Part shown: in pieces, positions 5,894 to 13,167 of the stretch
How the letters are laid out: every line of letters starts with the position of its first letter
How positions within the stretch are numbered: the first letter of the stretch is position 1
Assembly (NCBI GenBank): GCA_002423495.1
Contig: DIWN01000037.1
Span: 23,457 to 44,779, forward strand
Source: Anaerolineaceae bacterium UBA6105
GTDB taxonomy: Bacteria; Chloroflexota; Anaerolineae; Anaerolineales; Anaerolineaceae
DNA: 21,323 bases
Direction of reading: 5' to 3'
Made by a program: the position numbers and the translations under genes
The notes under the pieces: model-generated
Told to the model about the DNA's origin: nothing
The model's database searches: none
The model's input: only the letters and a program-made list of their open reading frames with translations

Positions 5894-7858
5894 TTAGCGA
5901 AGGATCAAAGGCAGGTAAATGGTAAAACCGCCTCCCTCAATGGTGATGTCGATGTTCTCTCTGATTTCACCGTCAATAATGGTTACAGCGGTTGGGTCAC
6001 CATACCAGGCATAGGGTTCACCCGGGTCTGGGGGACCACCGCCTGATTCGTTCAGGTCGATCCAGGCGCCGACGTAATAGGTTCCGTCCAGCAAGTTTGT
6101 GAAGCTGTAACTTTCACCACAGCCAATGTTGATTGAATCTTCAGGGGGAGGGGAATTGTAGTCATCCAACCAGAGGTCCACAAAGACGGTGTGCGGGGAG
6201 TTGCAAGTGACAGTGCCGCTGATCGATCCGCCTTCCAAAACGTTCAGGGTCAAGCCGGAGTATCCATAGTCAATACCCCATCGGTATCCTTCGGGAAGGT
6301 TTAATGAGGAATATCCACCCGAACGGGTGCCGTAAGGCAAAATTGTGAAGGAATCGCCCACTTGGGGCACAAAGCCATTGATCAGGCTCACATTCAGCGT
6401 GCCAGCCATCGTTGACGTGCCAGTGACGGTCAGCTGGTCATATCCTGTGCCTGCAGTGGTGCCGCCAAGCTGGATTTCCAACACACCGGTGGATTCCTGG
6501 GTGTAATCGCCCTGGACTGTAATGCCGCCGGCAGAGTTTCCCGGGCTGACCGTGCCGGCGTTGACCAGGTTGGCTGCCAGCGTACCTGAGCCGATCAGGC
6601 TGTCGTCACTGGCGAGGTTGAGCGTATCACCGGGGTTGAGCGTACCGTCGCCGAGGTTGATGACAGCATTCTCACCGTTATCCATACCCTTTAGGAAAAT
6701 AAGATTGCCAGCCACAATGTCGACTGTGCCGTTGTTGGTGAAGGGTATGTCCATCGTTGTGGTGGTTCCCGCAGTGTCTTTGATAAAGAAGCCGTTGTTG
6801 ATGAAACTTTCAGCTGCAGTTCCAGTCATAGTTGTGTTTCCCTTGGCGTTAAAAGTGCCGCTGTTCTGAAATACTGCCCCATCTGCAAGGGTGATATTGC
6901 CGCTCAGCCAATTAACTGTGATTGGATTGTAGATAGTTTTGCCTGAAATCGTGCCGCCTCCCAATTGAAAAGTACTGGCAAAGCTGTCGACCTCGATATC
7001 ACCGGTACCTGTCAGGGTATAGGAGGATAACTGAAGCTTCTCCGTAATTTTGAGATTGTTAGGGTTGTATAGCGTGCCATTGACAGTCAATTCCGCAACA
7101 TCAAGCGGGGTGTCGGGCAAATTCAAGGTCGCACTGGAGACGCTGACTTTGTAGGGCATGAATACGCTGGTTGTTGTGAGATTAAAAGTAGTGCCACTAT
7201 AGATAGAAAGATAGCTTTCGTTGGGCGTTAGTGAAACGAATCCTGGCGTGAAATCTCCCGCAATATTAACCACAGGACCGCCATTGACAAGAATGATCGG
7301 CACCTGGATTTGAGATGTCGCGGTAAAGGTGAAGGTTTGACTTGGAAAACTTGAGTGACCAATCACCAATACTGTCTGTTCCGCGCCAACAAAATCTCCC
7401 GCATGTGTTCCCCCCCTGACTAAACTTATTGCTCCACTATTAAGCGTCACTGTGCCGTTATTGGCAAACGGTGACCAAACAGTTAATCCGCCACCCGAGG
7501 CATTGTCTCCATTAATAATAATTTCACCACTATTCGTAAAACTATTCGCGTACGCTGTTAAGCTGTTTGTGGTGGCGTTGACTGTCATCAGTGCCCCTGG
7601 GGCAATAGTAATGGAATTTACATCAACCCCAGTTGTTGCGGCGTTAATCTGCGGACCTACGCCTGACTGGTCGATCACCACATCATCGCTCGTTGTTGGC
7701 ACCCACCCGCATGACCAATTTGCGTTGACATTCCAATCGCCATTGCCGCCAACCCAGGTGCAAGTGGCTGCAGATGCCCGGTCTGATGGCATCACAAAGG
7801 CGGTGAGCAACAGGATGCAGGCAATTAAGTACTGAGTTAATAAGCGCTGAGATTTCAT
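5894..7858 (-). CDS. Large secreted beta-structured surface protein, C-terminal YLPLILR tail
   Basis: A 654-residue exported protein. The ATG at 7858 (MKSQRLLTQ) has AGAAAGG upstream and starts a normal signal peptide (ACILLLTAFVMPSDRASA, cleavage near residue 30); the open frame continues upstream but without support. The mature protein starts TCTWVGGNGDWNVNANWSCG, a Trp/Cys motif found at the start of many secreted beta-helix proteins. It continues as Gly/Thr/Asn-rich strands with repeated NNGT and GTLN units, typical of autotransporter-like passenger repeats. Near residues 460-540 is an SPGNSAG-GDYTQ-LEI-LGGT module. Then comes a ~90-residue Cys-containing domain resembling a carboxypeptidase-like beta-sandwich (SGTVTCNSPHTVFVDLWL to the end), closing with FTIYLPLILR. 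There is no C-terminal membrane helix or LPXTG. Its central module is homologous to the gene at 17557-19356. The role is probably cell-surface structure or adhesion (inference). Confidence 0.8.
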   Translation of the reverse strand: MKSQRLLTQYLIACILLLTAFVMPSDRASAATCTWVGGNGDWNVNANWSCGWVPTTSDDVVIDQSGVGPQINAATTGVDVNSITIAPGALMTVNATTNSLTAYANSFTNSGEIIINGDNASGGGLTVWSPFANNGTVTLNSGAISLVRGGTHAGDFVGAEQTVLVIGHSSFPSQTFTFTATSQIQVPIILVNGGPVVNIAGDFTPGFVSLTPNESYLSIYSGTTFNLTTTSVFMPYKVSVSSATLNLPDTPLDVAELTVNGTLYNPNNLKITEKLQLSSYTLTGTGDIEVDSFASTFQLGGGTISGKTIYNPITVNWLSGNITLADGAVFQNSGTFNAKGNTTMTGTAAESFINNGFFIKDTAGTTTTMDIPFTNNGTVDIVAGNLIFLKGMDNGENAVINLGDGTLNPGDTLNLASDDSLIGSGTLAANLVNAGTVSPGNSAGGITVQGDYTQESTGVLEIQLGGTTAGTGYDQLTVTGTSTMAGTLNVSLINGFVPQVGDSFTILPYGTRSGGYSSLNLPEGYRWGIDYGYSGLTLNVLEGGSISGTVTCNSPHTVFVDLWLDDYNSPPPEDSINIGCGESYSFTNLLDGTYYVGAWIDLNESGGGPPDPGEPYAWYGDPTAVTIIDGEIRENIDITIEGGGFTIYLPLILR

Positions 7859-8097
7859 TTTTTCTACCTTTCTTAATCGTGGGGCGCTTATCAAAAAGGC
7901 AGCGCCAATATCAACAATTCGCAAAAAGGCCAGTGTTCAATTTTTAAATCCAGACGGCATTATCAATGCCCGGAGTTATGTAATTTGTCGTATTTCGCCT
8001 GACTTAGCTCCCCCGGCACTTTGCATTTTTAGCGATTGAAATTCTGACAAATTACTATGGTTGTTAAAGATTCTCTACAACCTTGATTATCACAACC
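7859..8097 (-). promoter_or_regulatory. Long 5' leader of the surface-protein gene, partly structured
   Basis: This stretch lies between the surface-protein ATG and a putative promoter at 8098-8128. On the minus strand it contains a GC-rich patch (about 7996-8017, including CCGGGGGAGCTAAG) in otherwise AT-rich DNA, and a perfect hairpin GGCATT-GAT-AATGCC (7956-7970). The purine-rich core recalls riboswitch cores in general, but I could not match it to a named class. Confidence 0.3.
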
Positions 8098-8128
8098 ATT
8101 TTACCATATTAAATAGCACTGCCGTCAA
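8098..8128 (-). promoter_or_regulatory. Tentative promoter of the surface-protein gene
   Basis: On the minus strand TTGACG (8123-8128) and TAAAAT (8098-8103) are separated by 19 bases, slightly long but with good hexamers. It would give a ~235-nt leader. Confidence 0.3.
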
Positions 8129-8245
8129 TATTTGGAAAGATATTTATTTGTAGATTTACCTGAAAAAGCGGAACCGTCCCAACGACTCTTAATCATTTAG
8201 CGAAGCCCATGTCCCCGGTCGATTAATTTGGCCTAATACCAATCT

Positions 8246-8267
8246 GTTTCATATATGTTTCATATAT
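8246..8267 (+). repeat. Tandem 11-bp repeat upstream of the regulator promoter
   Basis: GTTTCATATAT occurs twice in perfect tandem (8246-8256 and 8257-8267), ending 10 bp before the -35 hexamer. Eleven bases is about one helical turn, so a protein bound to both units would sit on one face of the DNA. Confidence 0.6.
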
Positions 8268-8276
8268 ATTTAAACT

Positions 8277-8304
8277 TTAACAATATGGTATAATCGACTA
8301 TAAT
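8277..8304 (+). promoter_or_regulatory. Promoter of the HTH regulator gene
   Basis: TTAACA (8277-8282), 16 bases, TATAAT (8299-8304). Transcription would start at about 8311, inside the candidate operator at 8308-8322 and only ~20 bp before the ATG. A second TATAAT (8289-8294) overlaps the spacer. Confidence 0.55.
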
Positions 8305-8307
8305 ATA

Positions 8308-8322
8308 TTCGTTTTATTCGGA
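8308..8322 (+). promoter_or_regulatory. Candidate operator, copy 1
   Basis: TTCGTTTTATTCGGA sits between the -10 box and the regulator start. The identical 15-mer appears just after the regulator gene at 9058-9072, and I saw no other copy in the window. The position over the transcription start suggests repression by the encoded regulator (inference). Confidence 0.45.
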
Positions 8323-8329
8323 TCATTTA

Positions 8330-9040
8330 ATGACTAAACAATTAACACGACGTCAACAACAATTTCTAAACCAGTTTCTTGAAATCTACCGGGTAATGGA
8401 TAAACCAATCCATTATTCTGTTTTAGCACAACAACTAGGCATCGGAAAAATTACTGCATATGAGATGCTAAGATTGCTAGAAAAACAGGATTTGGTAAAA
8501 TCAGAATTCCATCTCCCGTCAGGTGTTCGAGGGCCAGGGCGCTCAGAAGTTTTCTTTCTACCAACAAAAAGAGCCCAACGACTAATCGGGCTAAAAACTA
8601 GTGGAACTGACGATGTTGAAATCTGGGAAAAAACAAAACAGCAAATCTTGAAGCAATTGTCTGAAGGGAAAGCAGGAGGATACGAAACCTTACTGAATGA
8701 TTTATTGGTTCGTATTCCCGAACAGCAGTCTCCTTTGGTTTACATGACCGAAATGACAACAGCAATAATTTTAACTTTGGAATCTATTAAAAAAACCACT
8801 GAAGGAAAAGGGTTAATTGATCGCCTTAGACGAATTGGATTTCCAGGGGAAATCGGGTTGATAACTCTGGCCGGGATCAGCACAGTACTATCAGCAATTC
8901 TGGATATAAACGTAAAATTCACGTCGTTATTCTTGAAACAGAGTAAAAAATATCAAGAAATGCTCATCCAACTAAGTTCAGAAAAACGAGATGAATTATC
9001 AGATTTTGCCCGGGAGGTTTCGAATATCGTGATTGGATAA
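8330..9040 (+). CDS. Winged-helix transcriptional regulator of the lipid cluster
   Basis: A 236-residue protein with an N-terminal winged helix: helix 1 at 6-22 (TRRQQQFLNQFLEIY), the HTH at about 29-52 (YSVLAQQLGIGKITAYEMLRLLEKQ), and a wing at 54-78 containing GPGRSEVFFLP. The remaining ~150 residues are mostly helical, with a hydrophobic stretch (GEIGLITLAGISTVLSAI, about 165-188) that could bind a lipid ligand or dimerise. I do not know a named family for the C-terminal part. The start ATG has only a weak GGAT upstream, and the predicted leader is about 20 bases. The gene begins the AT-rich cluster and is flanked by the two 15-bp operator-like sites, which suggests autoregulation and control of the genes downstream. 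Confidence 0.75.
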   Translation: MTKQLTRRQQQFLNQFLEIYRVMDKPIHYSVLAQQLGIGKITAYEMLRLLEKQDLVKSEFHLPSGVRGPGRSEVFFLPTKRAQRLIGLKTSGTDDVEIWEKTKQQILKQLSEGKAGGYETLLNDLLVRIPEQQSPLVYMTEMTTAIILTLESIKKTTEGKGLIDRLRRIGFPGEIGLITLAGISTVLSAILDINVKFTSLFLKQSKKYQEMLIQLSSEKRDELSDFAREVSNIVIG

Positions 9041-9057
9041 TTTTTTTATGCAATTAC

Positions 9058-9072
9058 TTCGTTTTATTCGGA
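9058..9072 (+). promoter_or_regulatory. Candidate operator, copy 2
   Basis: Exact copy of the 15-mer at 8308-8322, located 18 bp after the regulator stop and 129 bp before the DegV-family start. No convincing -35/-10 pair was found here, so whether it controls a second promoter is unclear. Confidence 0.4.
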
Positions 9073-9200
9073 AAAAGTATTTTGTAAAAATATTCTTTGA
9101 AATTGAAAGGGCTACCATGCGCCTGGAGTAAATGCCGATAGGGAATTTTTATCAAGCAGTTATCAAAAAAATTGTTTTTAGAAAATAAAGGAGAAATCTC

Positions 9201-10055
9201 ATGAATAAAATTGCAATTGTGACGGATAGTACAGCATATTTACCCAAAGATTTCATTGTACGAAATAATATCCGGGTTGTTCCCTTGAAAATACACTGGG
9301 ATAACGATGATTTTGAAGATGGTGTTAACATCACTCCTGTTGAATTCTATAAACGTCTCGAAAAATCATCGACCCTCCCGACAACATCCCAACCATCCGT
9401 AGAGGAATTTTTACGAATATTTGAGGAGCTTGCTCCCAATTGCGATGGAATTGTTGTCCCTCTCATATCCTCCGGTATCAGCGGTACAGTAGCTTCTGCT
9501 CAAGCAGCTGTATCCATGTTTTCACAGGTACCAGTAGAGGTTATAGATTCGCGTTCAACTACAGCAGGATTAGCGCTGGTTGTGATCGCAATTGCCCAGG
9601 CAGTATCAGAAGGGAAGAGTCTGGAAGAAATCAAGCACCTTGCTGAAGGAATTGTTAAGCGGGTGAATTTGTTTTTCGTTGTCGACACATTGAAATATTT
9701 ACATAAAGGTGGAAGGATAGGAGGCGCATCACGGTATTTTGGAACTGCCCTTAGCATAAAACCAATTCTGTATTTCAATGAAGAAGGAAAGATAGACGCT
9801 CTGGAAAAAGTCCGCACAAAGCGAAAAGCTACCGCAAGATTATTACAATTGGCGGTTGATAAATCCGCCGGGAAGCCAGCCCATGTTGGTGTTATGCACG
9901 CAAATGCGCTTGAGGAAGCAAAGAACTTGCGAGGTTATCTTCAACTTCAAATTAACTGTCCGGAAATAGAAATCTATGACATCAGCCCAACCATTGGCAC
10001 TCATGTCGGTCCTGGAACTGTGGGACTGGCAATATACTCTGCGGATGGCAATTAG
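9201..10055 (+). CDS. DegV-family fatty-acid-binding protein
   Basis: A 284-residue DegV/FakB-type protein, standard length. Family members bind a fatty acid in a deep pocket and in Firmicutes present it to the kinase FakA for incorporation into phospholipid. Seen here: IAIVTDSTAYLP (4-15), the carboxylate-binding TSQPS loop (62-66), SSGISGT (90-96), the conserved DTLKYLHKGGRIG (162-174) and GTHVGPGTVG (266-275). All hallmark segments are present. AAAGGAG lies seven bases before the ATG. No fakA kinase gene is in the window. The stop TAG overlaps the next start by one base (TAGTG), so the membrane-protein gene is probably translationally coupled. It links this cluster to fatty-acid or lipid handling. 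Confidence 0.92.
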   Translation: MNKIAIVTDSTAYLPKDFIVRNNIRVVPLKIHWDNDDFEDGVNITPVEFYKRLEKSSTLPTTSQPSVEEFLRIFEELAPNCDGIVVPLISSGISGTVASAQAAVSMFSQVPVEVIDSRSTTAGLALVVIAIAQAVSEGKSLEEIKHLAEGIVKRVNLFFVVDTLKYLHKGGRIGGASRYFGTALSIKPILYFNEEGKIDALEKVRTKRKATARLLQLAVDKSAGKPAHVGVMHANALEEAKNLRGYLQLQINCPEIEIYDISPTIGTHVGPGTVGLAIYSADGN

Positions 10056-10714
10056 TGCAAGCTAAAAAACTTTGGTGGGTAGGTTTATTTGCCATTGCAA
10101 TGGCTTATGTGGAGTCAACGGTTGTTGTCTATATTCGACGCATTTATGGTATCAGCGACCTCTTACTCGACATACCACCCTTTGATCCTGCGATCGTCCC
10201 AATTGAGGTGGGGCGGGAACTGGCTACACTTGTTATGTTTATGGCAATGGGTTGGGCTATAGGGAGAACACTTCAGACGCGAATCAGTTTTGCGTTTTTC
10301 ACATTCGGTATATGGGATATTTTCTACTATATCTGGCTTAGGGTTTTTATTGGTTGGCCCAATTCACTCTTCTCACCTGATATTTTATTTTTGATCCCTC
10401 TACCCTGGTGGGGACCAGTTATCGCACCTGTGTTAATTGCCTGCCTGATGGTTGTAGGAGGGGTATTGGCTGTAATTAGTGAAGATAAAGGACGCAAAAT
10501 TAAGTTTTTTATATCTGATTGGACAACCTTGATTGCAGGTGTACTGATACTGTTGTATTCCTTCATGGAAGATGCCATAGCGATAATGCCTGCCAATGTA
10601 GAAACACTTGCCCAATTACGACCCACGTCTTTCAATTGGCCAATCTATATCCTCGGTTTGGTAATAACTGGTTATGCAGTATTACATGCAACCTGGCCTT
10701 ACAAACAGAAATGA
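10055..10714 (+). CDS. Six-TM integral membrane protein of unknown function
   Basis: A 219-residue membrane protein starting with GTG inside the preceding stop (TAGTG). About six hydrophobic segments are visible: roughly 7-25, 54-73, 78-102, 109-145 (probably one long or two short helices), 157-178 and 193-212. Distinctive residues in or near the membrane are AYVESTVVVYIRR (17-29), VGREL (52-56), FGIWDIFYYIWLRVFIGWP (84-102) and PWWGP (116-120). Conserved-looking Glu, Asp, Arg and Trp within helices suggest an enzyme or transporter rather than a passive anchor. I recognise no named family. Coupling to the DegV-family gene suggests a lipid-related membrane role (inference). Confidence 0.75.
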   Translation: MQAKKLWWVGLFAIAMAYVESTVVVYIRRIYGISDLLLDIPPFDPAIVPIEVGRELATLVMFMAMGWAIGRTLQTRISFAFFTFGIWDIFYYIWLRVFIGWPNSLFSPDILFLIPLPWWGPVIAPVLIACLMVVGGVLAVISEDKGRKIKFFISDWTTLIAGVLILLYSFMEDAIAIMPANVETLAQLRPTSFNWPIYILGLVITGYAVLHATWPYKQK

Positions 10715-10798
10715 AAGTTAAAAGAAGAAAAAAATGAACGCCATAAATACAGGAAACTTTCCATTTAGTTTCTTACATCAACCACTAAATAGGTGTCA

Positions 10799-10903
10799 AT
10801 GGAAAAATTTATTTTACTCAATGCCCTGATCTATTTAATCATTCTTTTCATAATAGTATCAGCTGCATTAGTGTATGTTGCTTTGTACAGTCGAAATAAG
10901 TGA
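10799..10903 (+). CDS. Tiny single-TM protein (34 aa)
   Basis: The frame encodes 34 residues: MEKF, then a ~23-residue hydrophobic helix (ILLNALIYLIILFIIVSAA and on), then a short basic tail YSRNK. This charge pattern is that of a genuine small membrane protein with its C-terminus in the cytosol. AGGTG lies three bases before the ATG, which is close but usable. It falls in the gap between the six-TM gene and the prenyltransferase gene. It could be a subunit or regulator of either membrane-active neighbour. Its length makes chance occurrence possible; the helix plus positive-inside tail raises my confidence. Confidence 0.45.
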   Translation: MEKFILLNALIYLIILFIIVSAALVYVALYSRNK

Positions 10904-10968
10904 CAGGTGGATTAAGGATGTTTAATAATTGCAAATGGAGTTCGTGCCTAGTAATTATGTTATCAAAA

Positions 10969-10990
10969 ATTGGTTTGATTTTGAACCAAT
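10969..10990 (+). other. Hairpin in the leader of the prenyltransferase gene
   Basis: ATTGGTT / AACCAAT (10969-10975 and 10984-10990) form a seven-base stem with an eight-base loop, followed by ATATTTATT, 73 bp before the start. It may be a weak terminator or processing site between two transcription units. Confidence 0.3.
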
Positions 10991-11062
10991 ATATTTATTA
11001 CAACTCGCATATAGCTTTAATACTTATGGAATATTTTTCGAAAATTAGAAAGGAAATCAAAA

Positions 11063-11770
11063 ATGAATAACACAATCTCTATTCGCCAAGGTTTTCCGCA
11101 TCACATTGGTATTATCGTTGATGGCAACCGACGTTGGGCAAAAGAAAAAAGTTTGCCTACTTTTGCTGGCCACAAAAAAGGCGCAGAAAGAATTGAGGAA
11201 ATTGTTAAATATGCGCAAGAATTAGGGATAAAGATCATCACTATTTATGCATTCTCTACTGAAAACTGGAAAAGGGCAGAAGAGGAGACATCATATTTGA
11301 TGAAACTTTTTGAAACTTATGCCAGAAATAAAATGGAGGAAGCAAATGAGCTTGGGATTCAAATAAGGGTATTGGGTGATTTTCAGGGGCTACCGGATGC
11401 TTTACAAGAAATATTAACACAATTAATAACACTAACAAGAAGTAATGAAAAAATGATTGTTAATCTCGCATTAAATTATGGGGGCAGAGATGAGCTGATT
11501 AGAACTTTTCGGAAACTGCATCTCGCTAACGTTACAGCCCTGGAGATTTCAGAGGAACTTGTCAATATTAATTTAGATACTGCTGGCCTGCCTGATCCAG
11601 ACTTGATTATTAGAACTTCAGGAGAACAAAGGCTTTCCAACTTTCTCCCCTGGCAAGCTACTTATGCGGAATTGTATTTCCCGAAAGTTCATTGGCCAGA
11701 TTTCGATAAAAATCAACTTGATATTGCTTTAGAAGAATTTCAACAACGCCAAAGACGGATGGGGAAATAG
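11063..11770 (+). CDS. uppS: Cis-prenyltransferase (isoprenyl diphosphate synthase, UppS family)
   Basis: A 235-residue cis-prenyltransferase, which extends farnesyl diphosphate with isopentenyl diphosphate to make a polyprenyl diphosphate carrier. The catalytic start HHIGIIVDGNRRWAKE (13-28) holds Asp20 and the NRRW signature. AFSTENW (63-69) and LNYGGRDEL (137-145) are intact. The diphosphate site RTSGEQRLSNFLPWQ (184-198) carries Arg184, Arg190 and Ser192, and Glu203 in AELYFP matches the Mg-binding Glu. It is slightly shorter than E. coli UppS (about 250). Start: AGAAAGGA upstream of ATG 11063. It ends one base before the methyltransferase ATG. Its AT-rich sequence and setting away from other isoprenoid genes suggest a dedicated second copy rather than the housekeeping enzyme; that needs the rest of the genome. 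The symbol names the family, not a proven undecaprenyl product. Confidence 0.93.
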   Translation: MNNTISIRQGFPHHIGIIVDGNRRWAKEKSLPTFAGHKKGAERIEEIVKYAQELGIKIITIYAFSTENWKRAEEETSYLMKLFETYARNKMEEANELGIQIRVLGDFQGLPDALQEILTQLITLTRSNEKMIVNLALNYGGRDELIRTFRKLHLANVTALEISEELVNINLDTAGLPDPDLIIRTSGEQRLSNFLPWQATYAELYFPKVHWPDFDKNQLDIALEEFQQRQRRMGK

Positions 11771-11771
11771 A

Positions 11772-12413
11772 ATGAGCGGGAAGAGTATTTTCTATAGGTT
11801 TCCATTGCTATACATCTGGGGTATTAGATGGATACACAAGAGTAATTTCATAAAAAGATACCAATATATATCAAGCTTTGTAAGAGCAGGCGATTTAGTG
11901 CTCGAGCCTGGATGCGGCCCGGCAATTTTAGCAGACTTCTTACCCCAAGGCTCTTTTTACAAAGGTTTTGATACTAACCGGTATTTCATCAATCATGCAA
12001 AAAAAAGGCACTCCGGGGTTTCTCTGGGCGATGTCCTTGATCCCAACAACTATTGTAAAGCAGCGGTGGTTGTTGTTTGTGATGTTTTGCATCATATAAA
12101 TCCTGCAGATAGGAAAAAATTCATTCGGAACTGTTACCGTTCAGCAGATGAGATATTTATCATTTGTGATCCTGGGAAAAAGATAAACCATAAACCAAAT
12201 ATTTTATATCCAATTTGGAAGCGATTAACGGAATGGAGTGAAAAGGATGGTACTAATAATTTCAAGTATGAGTATTTTTTAACCCGAGACCAACTGTTCG
12301 ATGAAATCGATAATGGTTTCGGCATAATTCCATCTTCAGTAAAAAGAGAAGTAAAGGAAATTGGAGATGATATTATTGCTGTCTTTTATAAAAGTGAAGG
12401 GATTTGGAGATAA
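11772..12413 (+). CDS. Class I SAM-dependent methyltransferase
   Basis: A 213-residue Rossmann-type methyltransferase. Motif I is VLEPGCGPA (43-51). FDTNRY with Asp67 is at the end of strand 2, and CDVLHHI (103-109) is the motif-IV region. The final part (YEYFLTRDQLFDEI near 165-178, then a last strand DDIIAVFYK) is typical of the small-molecule or lipid methyltransferase branch (UbiE/BioC-like). The N-terminal ~30 residues are hydrophobic and basic (FYRFPLLYIWGIRWIHKSNFIKRY), as in enzymes that sit at the membrane and act on lipid substrates. It starts one base after the prenyltransferase stop (TAG A ATG) and its own TAA abuts the next ATG, so it is almost certainly in the same operon. The substrate is unknown; a prenyl or glycolipid intermediate is an inference. 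Confidence 0.85.
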   Translation: MSGKSIFYRFPLLYIWGIRWIHKSNFIKRYQYISSFVRAGDLVLEPGCGPAILADFLPQGSFYKGFDTNRYFINHAKKRHSGVSLGDVLDPNNYCKAAVVVVCDVLHHINPADRKKFIRNCYRSADEIFIICDPGKKINHKPNILYPIWKRLTEWSEKDGTNNFKYEYFLTRDQLFDEIDNGFGIIPSSVKREVKEIGDDIIAVFYKSEGIWR

Positions 12414-13070
12414 ATGCATAAAAGAAAATCAGTTTCAGCCATTGTTCCTGTTTTTAACGAAGAAAAAACCGTTTTAAAGGTTATAGACACATTACTTAAA
12501 AACAACTTGATTAATGAGGTCATTTGTGTAAATGATGGCTCTACAGACACAAGCATGGAGGTATTGAATCAGTTCAAAGAGAAGATCGAGATTATTGATT
12601 TACAAAAGAACTATGGTAAGGGGTTTGCGTTATCCGTTGGAATAAAACAAGCAAAAGGAGAGATTGTTGCCTTTATTGATGCGGATCTAACAAACCTTTC
12701 AGATGACCACATAAGAGATCTGCTTACACCAATATTAAATAGTTGTGCAAGGGGTGTTGTGGGTTATCCATCTTCGGTTAAAGGGAATTTACTGAATCCC
12801 CTTTCAAACTTTGCGGGCGAGAGAGCATATTACAAAGATGATCTAATTTCTCACGTAGAAGAAATGGCAGAAACCCGATTTGGTGTAGAAGTATTCTTAA
12901 ATCATCTTTTTGATAAAAAAGAGATTAAGAAAGTTCCTTTAAAAAAATTAAAAGGTTTTTTAAAACACGAAAAGCGCAGTCCGTCAAACACTATAGCTGA
13001 ATATCACAGCGAGTTGTCAGAGATTATAAAAGAGGTTATAAGGCAAAAAAGGTTTGCAAAACCAGAATAA
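12414..13070 (+). CDS. Family-2 glycosyltransferase, polyprenol-phosphate-sugar synthase type
   Basis: A 218-residue GT-A glycosyltransferase with the layout of dolichol-phosphate mannose synthase-like enzymes: SAIVPVFNEEKTV (8-20), VNDGSTD (39-45), LQKNYGKGFALSVGIKQAKGE (63-83, the conserved N-GKG-A run), and the metal-binding DAD (89-91). It has no membrane helix at the C-terminus, so it belongs to the soluble or peripheral type. Its start abuts the previous stop (TAAATG) without a clear separate ribosome site, implying coupling. These enzymes transfer a sugar from a nucleotide donor to a polyprenyl phosphate, which fits the cis-prenyltransferase two genes upstream. The C-terminal third is Lys-rich (KKEIKKVPLKKLKGFLKHEKR). 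Donor sugar and acceptor are not determined. Confidence 0.88.
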   Translation: MHKRKSVSAIVPVFNEEKTVLKVIDTLLKNNLINEVICVNDGSTDTSMEVLNQFKEKIEIIDLQKNYGKGFALSVGIKQAKGEIVAFIDADLTNLSDDHIRDLLTPILNSCARGVVGYPSSVKGNLLNPLSNFAGERAYYKDDLISHVEEMAETRFGVEVFLNHLFDKKEIKKVPLKKLKGFLKHEKRSPSNTIAEYHSELSEIIKEVIRQKRFAKPE

Positions 13071-13167
13071 GAATCTAGTAATTGATTATTTATCATAACC
13101 TAATTATTTAATGGGTTTTACCAAACTTGAATTCAAGAGTCATAAAACATGAAAGGTATAGTGAGAA

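Noticed and set aside
7859..8100. Assignment of the surface-protein leader to a c-di-GMP or c-di-AMP riboswitch
   Set aside because: Short purine-rich similarity only; the required paired elements and second conserved block could not be found by eye.
10734..10829. 31-codon frame (MNAINTGNF...) after the six-TM gene
   Set aside because: It overlaps the more convincing 34-residue TM frame, lacks a proper ribosome site and shows no protein-like pattern.
10918..11070. 50-codon frame overlapping the start of the prenyltransferase gene
   Set aside because: No domain or signal. It overlaps the well-supported start, and the AT-rich region allows such frames by chance. A leader peptide cannot be fully excluded.
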